Under the pieces are notes generated by a model. The model was not told the origin of the DNA. It saw only the letters and a list, made by a program, of their open reading frames with translations, and searched no databases. Below are positions 1 through 5,844 of a stretch of 5,844 nt of DNA, one piece after another. The stretch comes from Actinomycetes bacterium (GTDB lineage: Bacteria; Actinomycetota; Coriobacteriia; Coriobacteriales; Coriobacteriaceae). The stretch lies in the NCBI GenBank assembly GCA_023441725.1, contig JAEZNV010000180.1, positions 1 through 5,844 of the forward strand, in the 5' to 3' direction. The first letter of the stretch is position 1, and each line of letters opens with the position of its first letter. A program made the translations under genes and the position numbers.

Positions 1-690
1 ATCCATGGGTTCCACCGAGGAGATGCGCACGTGGGCGATCTCGGTGCGCTCCATGATGGCCTGGAGCAGCTCATCGATCTCGACATGTTCGTCGGTCGCG
101 CTCTTGCCGTCATAGGCACCCAGATTCACGCCGGTCAGCACGACCTCGGGCACGCCGGCCTCCTGAGCTTCACGCACCTGTTCAAGCACGGACTCGACGG
201 GCACGGAACGCTCGGGGCCGCGGGCCTTCCACACGATGCAATAGGTACAGCGGTGGTTGCAGCCATCCTGAATCTTCACGCCCAGCCGCGAACGACCGAG
301 CGCATCGACCACGTCGCCATCGCTGCAGGCGGGCACGCTATCGGATTCGACGCCCAGCACCTCGCAGACGCGCTCGGCGACGTCAATCTTGGACGGTTCG
401 GCGATCACGCGATCGGAAAGCTCCAGCAGCTCCTCGGGATGCAGGTTGACGACGCAGCCGGTTACGACCACGTAAGGCTCGCCGGGATAGGCCAGGGCGT
501 GACGGACGGCCTTGCGGGTCTTGGCCTCGGCCTCCCCCGTCACGGCACAGGTATTGATAACGATCAGTTCGGCGTCCCGGGGCTCCACCATCGCAAAGCC
601 CAGGCGCATAAGATCGGCGGTGATACGGTCGGACTCAACCCGGTTGACACGGCAACCGAGGTTGAGGACGGAAATGTGGGGTGCGAGCAC
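1..690 (-). CDS. mtaB: tRNA N6-threonylcarbamoyladenosine methylthiotransferase MtaB, 5' part (runs off window)
   Basis: Radical-SAM methylthiotransferase that converts t6A37 to ms2t6A37 in tRNAs reading ANN codons. The first 230 codons are visible, about half of the usual 430-450; the rest of the radical-SAM core and the TRAM domain lie beyond position 1. Seen directly: an N-terminal UPF0004/MTTase domain with cluster cysteines C13 (NLGCRVNRVES), C48 (INTCAVT) and C79 (TGCVVN), then the radical-SAM CxxxCxxC at C144, C148, C151 (DGCNHRCTYC). The KARGPERS stretch after it is typical of the MtaB/MiaB family. Start: GTG at 690-688, with AAGGAG at 701-696 overlapping the dnaJ stop and 5 bases before the start. 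A second GTG (692-690) overlaps but is out of frame. Oddities are W154, where relatives such as B. subtilis MtaB and E. coli MiaB have Pro, and N82 where many have Gln. MtaB is favoured over MiaB/RimO by the N-terminal wording and by the dnaJ neighbour. Confidence 0.9.
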   Translation of the reverse strand, partial: MLAPHISVLNLGCRVNRVESDRITADLMRLGFAMVEPRDAELIVINTCAVTGEAEAKTRKAVRHALAYPGEPYVVVTGCVVNLHPEELLELSDRVIAEPSKIDVAERVCEVLGVESDSVPACSDGDVVDALGRSRLGVKIQDGCNHRCTYCIVWKARGPERSVPVESVLEQVREAQEAGVPEVVLTGVNLGAYDGKSATDEHVEIDELLQAIMERTEIAHVRISSVEPMD

Positions 691-701
691 ACGGGCTCCT
701 T
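691..701 (-). promoter_or_regulatory. Ribosome binding site of mtaB overlapping dnaJ stop
   Basis: Minus-strand AAGGAG (701-696) includes the last two bases of the dnaJ TAA stop and precedes the mtaB GTG (690) by 5 bases. Termination on dnaJ and initiation on mtaB therefore happen at nearly the same place, favouring coupled translation. Confidence 0.6.
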
Positions 702-1848
702 AATCGAGGATGTCGTCGAGGGCACTCTTGATACGGTCGGTCACCGACTTCTTACCGGATGCGACGTCATCGCCCATCTCGTCGGCAAAGGCGCGAAGCA
801 GCTCGCGCTGCTTGTTGGAGAGATTGGTGGGGACGACCACGCGAAGCTGCACGATCAGACGACCGCGCGAACCGCCGCCGCCGATACGCGGCATGCCGTA
901 ATTGTTGACGCTCACGGTGTCACCGTACTGTGTGCCGGCGGGGACGCACAGCTTGACGACCTCGTCAGGCATAATGCCCTCGACCTCAATCTCGCAACCG
1001 AGCGCGGCCTGAGCAATCGAGATATCGCTCACCAGGTACAGGTCATCGCCATTACGCTTAAAACGCTCGTGGTCGGCGACGCGCACGTTGACGATCAGGT
1101 CGCCCGACGGCTCGCCACGAAGGCCGGCCTCTCCAAATCCACTCACGCGCAGCTGGCGACCGGTCGAAACACCGGCGGGAATATCGATGTCAATCTTTTC
1201 GTGAGAAGGCGTGCGGCCCTGGCCATCACAAGTCTCGCAGGGATGATCGATGACCGTGCCTTCGCCGTGGCAGTCGGGACAGGGCGAAGAGGACTGAACC
1301 TGGCCCAGGAAAGAACGCTGGACCGTCGTCACATAGCCCGTGCCGTGACAGCGGCTGCACTGCTTTTCGGTCGCGCCCTCGGCCTTGCCGGTACCATTAC
1401 AGTCATCGCAAGGGGCAAGGCGGTCGTAGCTGATCGTCTTTTTGCAGCCGAGCGCCGCCTCCTCGAGCGTCACCGAAAGGGAAATGGCCATATCGCGGCC
1501 GCGACGACGCTCGCGGCGATTTCGGGCGCCACCGCCGGCACCGCCGCCAAAGAACGACGAGAAGAGGTCGTCCATACCCATGCCGCCAAAGATATCGTTG
1601 ATATCGACATAGCCAGAACCACCGGGGCCGTCCGCGGTACCGTAACGGTCGTAGTTAGCACGCTTCTGCTCGTCGGAAAGAACGGAATAGGCCTCGTTGA
1701 GCTCTTTGAACTTGGCCTCGGCCTCGGGGTCGTCCGAAACATCCGGGTGTACCGTACGGGCTTTCTTTAGAAACGCGCGCTTGATCGTCCGCGCGTCGGC
1801 ATCCTTGTCAACGCCAAGTACCTCGTAGTAATCCCTATTTTCCGACAC
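700..1848 (-). CDS. dnaJ: Chaperone protein DnaJ (type I Hsp40), 382 aa
   Basis: Cytosolic co-chaperone that delivers unfolded clients to DnaK and stimulates its ATPase. All type I parts are visible. J-domain is about residues 4-70 with HPD at 34-36. A Gly/Phe-rich linker covers about 70-108 (FGGMGMDDLF, FFGGGAGGG) and ends in an arginine-rich patch at 109-118. The zinc domain has four CxxCxGxG motifs at C147/C150, C164/C167, C190/C193 and C204/C207. Two C-terminal substrate-binding domains follow (IPAGVSTGRQLRVSGFGEAG; then CVPAGTQYGDTVSVNNYG), with a C-terminal dimerisation tail. Length 382 is normal. Start: GTG at 1848-1846 with GGAAGGA at 1862-1856, 7 bases upstream. The reading frame stays open another 22 codons to an ATG at 1914, but that extension would swallow this Shine-Dalgarno and add non-family residues before SENRDYYEVLG. 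It lies 81 bases after the second J-protein gene and 9 bases before mtaB, so it is probably cotranscribed with mtaB. Confidence 0.95.
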   Translation of the reverse strand: MSENRDYYEVLGVDKDADARTIKRAFLKKARTVHPDVSDDPEAEAKFKELNEAYSVLSDEQKRANYDRYGTADGPGGSGYVDINDIFGGMGMDDLFSSFFGGGAGGGARNRRERRRGRDMAISLSVTLEEAALGCKKTISYDRLAPCDDCNGTGKAEGATEKQCSRCHGTGYVTTVQRSFLGQVQSSSPCPDCHGEGTVIDHPCETCDGQGRTPSHEKIDIDIPAGVSTGRQLRVSGFGEAGLRGEPSGDLIVNVRVADHERFKRNGDDLYLVSDISIAQAALGCEIEVEGIMPDEVVKLCVPAGTQYGDTVSVNNYGMPRIGGGGSRGRLIVQLRVVVPTNLSNKQRELLRAFADEMGDDVASGKKSVTDRIKSALDDILD

Positions 1849-1855
1849 GACCGAA

Positions 1856-1862
1856 TCCTTCC
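1856..1862 (-). promoter_or_regulatory. Ribosome binding site of dnaJ, decides GTG start
   Basis: Minus-strand GGAAGGA sits 7 bases before the GTG at 1848. It places the dnaJ start at this GTG and not at the upstream in-frame ATG at 1914. Confidence 0.7.
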
Positions 1863-1869
1863 AACTTTC

Positions 1870-1898
1870 ATTATTGTCACAGTGCGTCCTATACCCAA
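1870..1898 (-). promoter_or_regulatory. Candidate sigma-70-type promoter before dnaJ
   Basis: On the minus strand TTGGGT (1898-1893) and AATAAT (1875-1870) are separated by exactly 17 bases. The -10 matches TATAAT at 5 of 6 positions; the -35 matches TTGACA only in its first three. Transcription would begin near 1863, leaving a leader of about 15 bases that starts at the Shine-Dalgarno, which is tight. It could let dnaJ-mtaB be expressed apart from the upstream genes. Matches this good arise by chance, so this is only a candidate. Confidence 0.25.
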
Positions 1899-1929
1899 GC
1901 TGGGCCGGCCGCAAACAGAGGGTTTGATG

Positions 1930-3033
1930 TTATTGCATCCCGTAGGGCGAAAGCATGGCCTGCTGCGAGCAGCTCGCAAACCAGACCGACACGAGCGCAA
2001 ACATAAAGCCGTTGGCAAAACCATTGGCAAACTGCATCGCGCCGCGCTTCCACCACAGCAGGCTGCGATGAAGCACGCCGTCCGACAGCACCATGAACAA
2101 GCCCATGGCAAACGGAATGAAGCACATCATGGCGAAGGCGGAGAACACGCCCGAGATGGCCGACAGCACCAAAAACGGAGCGATGATGCCCATGAGGTAG
2201 AAGCCGGTGCGAGCCTTACCCTCCAGGCGCTCGGCCTCAACGTGCGCACGACCGACCAGATCGCCGCCCGAAGCGCCGTTCGTGCCGGCGTGACCCATGT
2301 TGGGGATGCGCACCTCGTCGCCATCATGCGTGCCGGCGGGAAACTCAATCGTCTGCTCGGAGGTCACACGGACACGGCCGCTGCCACCGCAATCGGGGCA
2401 CGGGTCGGCAACGACCTTGCCGGAACCGCCGCACTCAGGACAAACCGTCTGGAACGTGCCCGCACCAAACAGGAAAGACAGGTCGACATCGATATGGCCG
2501 CGACCACCGCAGCTCGGACAGGTGTGGGCATGCTCTGACGAAACGGAGCCCGATCCGCCACAATGTCCGCAGGTGTCAAAGCGGGTGTAGCGAACGGTCT
2601 TGTGGGCACCGCCCTTAGCCTCCTTGGCGTCGAGCTTGATATCGACGACCACGTTGGCGCCACTCTCGGGGTTGTAGGCCGCCTGGCCGCGACGGGGCTG
2701 GCCCCAGGCGCCCCCGAAGGGGAAACCGCCGTCAAAGGGATTGCCGTAACCGGCGCTGCCGGCATAGCCACCGCCATAGGGCGAAGCCGTCGGTGCACCG
2801 GCAAAGGGATTACCCGACCGCATGGCGTCGTAACGCGCACGCTTCTGCTCGTCCGAGAGCACGGCGTAGGCCTCGGAAACCTCTTTAAACTTTTCCTCGG
2901 CATCCGGCTCTTTATTGACGTCCGGATGGAGCTTGCGGGCCTTTTGCTGGAAAGCCTTTTGAATATCACGCGAGGTGGCGTCCTTGGAGACACCCAAGAT
3001 CTCGTAGTAATCTTTTTCGTTCATCGTCGCCAT
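1930..3033 (-). CDS. Membrane-anchored DnaJ-like protein: J-domain, zinc domain, truncated client-binding domain, C-terminal TM segments (367 aa)
   Basis: A second J-protein, distinct from the adjacent canonical DnaJ. The J-domain is about residues 7-70 with HPD at 36-38. A Gly/Phe linker at 73-117 has repeated GNPF (74-77-like SGNPF and 97-100). A complete zinc domain has C155/C158, C172/C175, C198/C201 and C212/C215. The first client-binding domain begins ([29 protein letters not shown] to about 268), but then the protein switches in frame to hydrophobic segments at about 277-297, 298-317 and 332-353. CTD II and the dimerisation tail are absent. The loop between segments 2 and 3 carries HR and KR (322-323, 329-330), which by the positive-inside rule fits a cytosolic N-terminus and three spans. 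Inference: a co-chaperone that recruits DnaK to the inner face of the membrane. Start: ATG 3033, 9 bases after AGGAGG; a GTG at 3054 would include that site, and ATG 3024 is possible. Sure of the J-protein identity; its role is unknown. Confidence 0.9.
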   Translation of the reverse strand: MATMNEKDYYEILGVSKDATSRDIQKAFQQKARKLHPDVNKEPDAEEKFKEVSEAYAVLSDEQKRARYDAMRSGNPFAGAPTASPYGGGYAGSAGYGNPFDGGFPFGGAWGQPRRGQAAYNPESGANVVVDIKLDAKEAKGGAHKTVRYTRFDTCGHCGGSGSVSSEHAHTCPSCGGRGHIDVDLSFLFGAGTFQTVCPECGGSGKVVADPCPDCGGSGRVRVTSEQTIEFPAGTHDGDEVRIPNMGHAGTNGASGGDLVGRAHVEAERLEGKARTGFYLMGIIAPFLVLSAISGVFSAFAMMCFIPFAMGLFMVLSDGVLHRSLLWWKRGAMQFANGFANGFMFALVSVWFASCSQQAMLSPYGMQ

Positions 3034-3091
3034 GCGCGGCAACCTCCTGCTCACAGCAGCGTATATATTGCGGTAATTCTACCCGAGCGGC
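3034..3091 (-). promoter_or_regulatory. Intergenic gap hemW to J-protein; weak promoter candidate
   Basis: This 58-base gap contains an AT-rich patch. On the minus strand TAGAAT (3081-3076) matches the -10 consensus at 5 of 6 positions, and AATATATA follows. The only -35-like match, TTGGGG (3107-3102), is 20 bases away, which is too far for a good promoter. No terminator-like stem with a T run is seen between hemW and the J-protein gene, so read-through is expected. Confidence 0.15.
3043..3059 (-). promoter_or_regulatory. Strong Shine-Dalgarno of the membrane J-protein gene with adjoining small hairpin
   Basis: AGGAGG at 3048-3043 lies 9 bases before ATG 3033 and decides this start over the upstream in-frame GTG at 3054. 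The minus strand also reads CTGCT-GTG-AGCAG (3059-3047), a perfect 5-bp stem with a 3-base loop whose 3' arm overlaps the first two bases of the Shine-Dalgarno. The stem is short and may have no function. Confidence 0.6.
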
Positions 3092-4324
3092 CTAGGCTAG
3101 ACCCCAAAACAGCTCGAACAGCATATTTCCATCGAGCCAGCCCAGGTGGGTCGGCGCTAAACGGGCGCGGGCGCGACCTGCGATAACGTCTTTTGAGGTG
3201 ACGCGCCCCGCATGTCCTTCAACATGATCGGGCACCCAGGTGGCAAGGTCCAACTCGAGCGCACGGTCGCAGGCCGCCGCCAGTTCGTCTGCAGCAATCA
3301 CGCTTGCCGAGTGAACCAACAGTTCGGGCCCAATGCCACGCGTCATGCGGCAGGCGAGCATCAAATCCTCGGCCGCCGCCTCGCGATGCGACAGGTACTC
3401 GGCCTCAAACGCTGTAGCGCCATCGTCACGTTGCACCAGTCGCACGCGATGCGCATCGCCACGAGCGGGAACGTCAGGAAACAGCCCGGCCAAGCGATCG
3501 AAATCCTCGGCATCGAGCATACCCGCGGCAGAACGACCCAAACCCAAATAGCCCTGTCCGGTCCAATAGGCAATGTTGTGGGCGCATTCATGCCCATCGA
3601 GCGCGTAGCTCGCCACCTCATACGGATGGTAGCCCGCCGAACTCAGCCGCTCGCGCGCAACGTCCATGCATGCGGCTTGGAAATCCTCATCGGGCTCAAG
3701 CGACTCGTCACGGCGCGCCATGCGATAGAGGGGCGTCCCCTCCTCGAGCGTGAGCGGATAAACCGACACATGATGCGGGGCCGCCGCAAGCACGCCATCG
3801 AGCGTGCACCGCCAGCTCGCGGCAGTTTGCCCGGGAAGCCCGCACATAAGGTCGCACGACACATCAAGCCCAGCGTTCTTGACCGTCGCGATGGCAGCGA
3901 GCGCCCGATCGGCATCGTGAATACGGCCAATCGCAGCAAGCTCGGCGTTGTCGAGGGTTTGGACTCCCAGAGAAATGCGCGTGACGCCCACCCCGGCAAG
4001 CGCCGCGGTGAGCTGCGAAGTCAACGACTCAGGATTAGCCTCGCAGGTAAACTCAACGGGCTTACACCACGCAGAGATACGCCGGGCGAGTTCTACCAGA
4101 CGCTCCCCCGCCAGCGATGGCGTGCCGCCGCCAACATAGACGGTGCGGACCTGCGCAAACGCCCCGGCGTCTCCAAAGGCATCGAGCCGCGCATGCAGCT
4201 GCTCAAAATAGGCATCGAGCGCAGCACCCAGGTCGCACGGAGCGAAGCTGCGCGAATCAAAGTCGCAATAGCGGCATTTTTGAGCGCAAAACGGCACGTG
4301 CACATACAGCGCGGTAACGGCCAC
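3092..4324 (-). CDS. hemW: Radical-SAM heme chaperone HemW (HemN-like), 410 aa
   Basis: HemW proteins bind heme and an [4Fe-4S] cluster and are thought to hand heme to target proteins. They were long misannotated as oxygen-independent coproporphyrinogen oxidase (HemN). Seen directly: the radical-SAM motif CAQKCRYCDF with C13, C17, C20, at the extreme N-terminus as in HemW. The cysteine after the cluster motif that marks HemN (CxxxCxxCxC) is absent, with F22 in its place. GGGTPSL is at 65-71, CEANPES at 94-100, SLGVQTLD at 118-125 and GLPGQT at 162-167. The HemW-type HNxxYW motif is at 249-254, followed by YLGLGRSAAG and a HemW C-terminal domain. Length 410 is slightly above the usual 370-400. 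Start: GTG at 4324-4322 with GGAGG (4336-4332) 7 bases upstream, inside the dusB 3' end. Only 2 bases separate it from the dusB stop, suggesting translational coupling. It stands between lepA and the dnaJ genes, a common Gram-positive order. Confidence 0.92.
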   Translation of the reverse strand: MAVTALYVHVPFCAQKCRYCDFDSRSFAPCDLGAALDAYFEQLHARLDAFGDAGAFAQVRTVYVGGGTPSLAGERLVELARRISAWCKPVEFTCEANPESLTSQLTAALAGVGVTRISLGVQTLDNAELAAIGRIHDADRALAAIATVKNAGLDVSCDLMCGLPGQTAASWRCTLDGVLAAAPHHVSVYPLTLEEGTPLYRMARRDESLEPDEDFQAACMDVARERLSSAGYHPYEVASYALDGHECAHNIAYWTGQGYLGLGRSAAGMLDAEDFDRLAGLFPDVPARGDAHRVRLVQRDDGATAFEAEYLSHREAAAEDLMLACRMTRGIGPELLVHSASVIAADELAAACDRALELDLATWVPDHVEGHAGRVTSKDVIAGRARARLAPTHLGWLDGNMLFELFWGLA

Positions 4325-4326
4325 CC

Positions 4327-5370
4327 TTAAGCCTCCAGCGGATGAGCGGGCACCGACTCACCGGCGGCAAGCGCGGCCTCGCAGGCCACCACGTCACGCT
4401 CGATATCATCGACCAGCGCCATAAACTCCTCGTACGTGGAGCAGCGCACCACCCGAGCGCGCCAAGCGGCGGCATGAGGCATGCCCTTTAAGTACCAGCT
4501 TGCATACGTACGGGCGCGCGACATAAGCGGCAGAAGCTCGTGCGTCAACGTCAGGTGCTCACGCAGAGCCTCCAGGCGCTCGACCGAGGAGCGAGAAGGA
4601 ACCGGCGTGCTATCGAGTGCAAGGGCTCGGGCATCGCCGAACACCCACGGATTGCCGTAGATGCCGCGCGCGATAAACACCGCGCTGGCACCCGAGCCGC
4701 TCAGTCGCTCCGCTGCGTCCTCGGCCGAGAACACATCGCCCGAACCAATCACGGGAATCTCGACGGCGTCGGCAACCTCATCGACGACAGACCAGTCGGC
4801 CTGGCCCGTATAGAGCTGCGTGGCACAACGACCGTGCACGGCAACTGCGGAGGCACCCGCCCCTTCGAGCATCTGGGCAAACGTTGCGGCGTTGCGATCC
4901 TCGGCATAAAAACCCTTGCGGATCTTCACGGTCACGGGAACATGCGCCGCGCCCACCGCTGCCTCGACAATCTTCTCGGCCAGGTCGGGCGTGCGCATAA
5001 GCGCCGAGCCCTCGCCCTTGGTAACGACCTTGCGAGCCGGACAGGCCATGTTGATATCGATCAATGACAGGCGATCGCCCACGCGTTCCTCGACGGCAGC
5101 GACGGCACTCGCAAACTGATCGGGCTTGGAGCCAAAGAGCTGCACGCAAATCTGCTGCTCCTCGTCGGCCGGCAACACCAGGCGCCACGTCTTGTTGCTG
5201 GCATAGGCAAGGCCTGCAACACTCACCATCTCGCTGTAGCAAAGGTTGGCACCGCGACGGCGACACATGATGCGATAGGCGGGGTCGGTTACGCCCGCCA
5301 TGGGAGCCATAAGGAACGGCTGCTCGGCATAGGCGCCCAGCAGCCGCTTGCTGTATTCAGAAAGCACCAT
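4327..5370 (-). CDS. dusB: tRNA-dihydrouridine synthase, DusB-type, 347 aa
   Basis: FMN- and NADPH-dependent enzyme that reduces specific uridines in the tRNA D-loop to dihydrouridine. Seen directly: the TIM-barrel opening FLMAPMAGVTDPAYR at 19-33, SEMVSVAGL at 46-54, and QLFGSKP at 77-83. The catalytic signature INMACPARKVVTKGEGSAL has the proton-donating C110. An FMN-site lysine lies in VTVKIRKGF (K149) and the HGR motif at 179-181. The phosphate-binding strands are IPVIGSGDVFSAEDA and IARGIYGNPW, followed by a helical C-terminal tRNA-recognition domain. The motif after HGR reads CATQLYTGQADW, where many homologues have an Arg-containing TREQMYSGKADW; this is a mild departure. Length is a little above E. 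coli DusB (321). ATG start at 5370, 4 bases after the lepA stop, with only a weak Shine-Dalgarno, so coupling to lepA translation is likely. A DusB-type assignment is more probable than DusA or DusC from the NMxCPxxKV wording. Confidence 0.92.
   Translation of the reverse strand: MVLSEYSKRLLGAYAEQPFLMAPMAGVTDPAYRIMCRRRGANLCYSEMVSVAGLAYASNKTWRLVLPADEEQQICVQLFGSKPDQFASAVAAVEERVGDRLSLIDINMACPARKVVTKGEGSALMRTPDLAEKIVEAAVGAAHVPVTVKIRKGFYAEDRNAATFAQMLEGAGASAVAVHGRCATQLYTGQADWSVVDEVADAVEIPVIGSGDVFSAEDAAERLSGSGASAVFIARGIYGNPWVFGDARALALDSTPVPSRSSVERLEALREHLTLTHELLPLMSRARTYASWYLKGMPHAAAWRARVVRCSTYEEFMALVDDIERDVVACEAALAAGESVPAHPLEA
4332..4336 (-). promoter_or_regulatory. Ribosome binding site of hemW within dusB 3' end
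   Basis: Minus-strand GGAGG lies in the last codons of dusB, 7 bases before the hemW GTG. It supports the GTG start and translational coupling. Confidence 0.65.
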
Positions 5371-5374
5371 GGAC

Positions 5375-5844
5375 CTACTCGTCCACCTTGAGGATCGCCA
5401 TAAAGGCCTCCTGCGGAACCTCGACCGAGCCGATGGCCTTCATGCGCTTCTTGCCCTCTTTCTGCTTCTCGAGCAGTTTGCGCTTACGCGAGATATCGCC
5501 ACCATAGCACTTGGCCAAAACGTCCTTGCGGCGCGCCTTGACGGTGGAGCGGGCGATGATCTTGTTGCCGATGGCGCCCTGGATAGGCACCTCGAACAGC
5601 TGGCGCGGGATAATTTCCTTGAGCTTGTCGCACAGGCCGCGGGCCAGGCCGTAGGCCTTATCCTTGTGCACGATAAACGAAAGCGCGTCCACCTCGTCGC
5701 CCGAAAGCAGGATGTCAAGCTTGACGAGCTCGGAGGGGCGATATTCGTTGAACTCGTAGTCGAGCGAGGCGTAACCCTTGGTGCGGCTCTTGAGCTGATC
5801 GAAGAAGTCCAAGATGAGCTCGGCGAGCGGCATATCAAAGCGCA
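5375..5844 (-). CDS. lepA: Elongation factor 4 (LepA), C-terminal part, 5' end outside window
   Basis: Ribosome-associated translational GTPase also called EF4 or back-translocase; its GTPase domain and first barrel are beyond the window. The last 155 or so of the usual ~600 residues are visible. They begin in the EF-G domain V-like region ([19 protein letters not shown], then [20 protein letters not shown]) and run into the LepA-specific C-terminal domain ([59 protein letters not shown]). The end is [13 protein letters not shown], followed by TAG at 5377-5375. The basic [16 protein letters not shown] stretch contacts tRNA and rRNA in the family. The reading frame is intact to the end. It is the first visible gene of a tight minus-strand run, with dusB starting 4 bases downstream. 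Confidence 0.96.
   Translation of the reverse strand, partial: RFDMPLAELILDFFDQLKSRTKGYASLDYEFNEYRPSELVKLDILLSGDEVDALSFIVHKDKAYGLARGLCDKLKEIIPRQLFEVPIQGAIGNKIIARSTVKARRKDVLAKCYGGDISRKRKLLEKQKEGKKRMKAIGSVEVPQEAFMAILKVDE

Noticed and set aside
31..1770. Open plus-strand reading frame of 579 codons across mtaB and dnaJ
   Set aside because: It lies exactly in codon register opposite both genes. It stays open because TTA, CTA and TCA codons are rare in this GC-rich coding DNA. Its translation shows no family motif, while the minus strand encodes clear MtaB and DnaJ.
1896..1916. GC-rich palindromes (GGCCGGCC, CCCAGCTTGGG) as a terminator after the membrane J-protein gene
   Set aside because: The stems are only about 4 bp and no T run follows on the minus strand.
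1930..2350. Frameshift explaining the loss of the J-protein C-terminal domain
   Set aside because: The other two minus-strand frames here contain no DnaJ CTD II wording, and the membrane segments are in frame with the zinc domain.
1882..2538. Plus-strand open frame of 218 codons opposite the membrane J-protein
   Set aside because: Same in-register antisense effect; no recognisable motif and no ribosome binding site of note.
1849..3091. CIRCE or HAIR heat-shock operators near the dnaJ genes
   Set aside because: I read both intergenic gaps on both strands and found neither inverted repeat.
3212..4330. Plus-strand open frame of 372 codons opposite hemW
   Set aside because: Also in register with hemW codons on the other strand; a GC-rich shadow with no family features.

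Overview
The window carries six protein-coding genes, all on the minus strand and packed into about 5.8 kb. They read from high to low coordinates: the 3' end of lepA, dusB, hemW, an unusual membrane-anchored J-protein gene, a canonical dnaJ, and the 5' part of mtaB. Both ends are cut by the window. There is no gene-free stretch longer than 81 bases. I see no RNA gene, insertion sequence, CRISPR array or phage gene. DNA is GC-rich by eye, and at least three of the five visible starts are GTG. Protein wording and gene order suggest a high-GC Gram-positive anaerobe, most likely Coriobacteriia (Collinsella-like). That placement is a judgement from memory of these families, not a database result.

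Right side (5844 down to 4327): lepA (elongation factor 4) ends 4 bases before dusB (tRNA-dihydrouridine synthase). Middle (4324 down to 3092): hemW, the radical-SAM heme-chaperone family protein, starts 2 bases after the dusB stop, with its Shine-Dalgarno inside dusB. These three genes look translationally linked.

Left-centre (3033 down to 1930): after 58 bases comes a J-protein with a complete J-domain and four zinc motifs. Its substrate-binding domain is cut short and continues in frame into two or three hydrophobic membrane segments. After another 81 bases comes a full-length type I DnaJ (1848 down to 700). Left end (690 down to 1): mtaB follows dnaJ by 9 bases, with its Shine-Dalgarno overlapping the dnaJ stop codon, and runs off the window after 230 codons.

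The likely theme is translation quality and protein folding: a ribosomal GTPase (LepA), two tRNA modifiers (DusB, MtaB), a cofactor chaperone (HemW) and two DnaK co-chaperones. The order lepA-hemW-...-dnaJ-methylthiotransferase resembles the conserved heat-shock neighbourhood of Gram-positive bacteria, but hrcA, grpE and dnaK are not in view and no CIRCE or HAIR operator was found. The most unusual item is the membrane-anchored J-protein.
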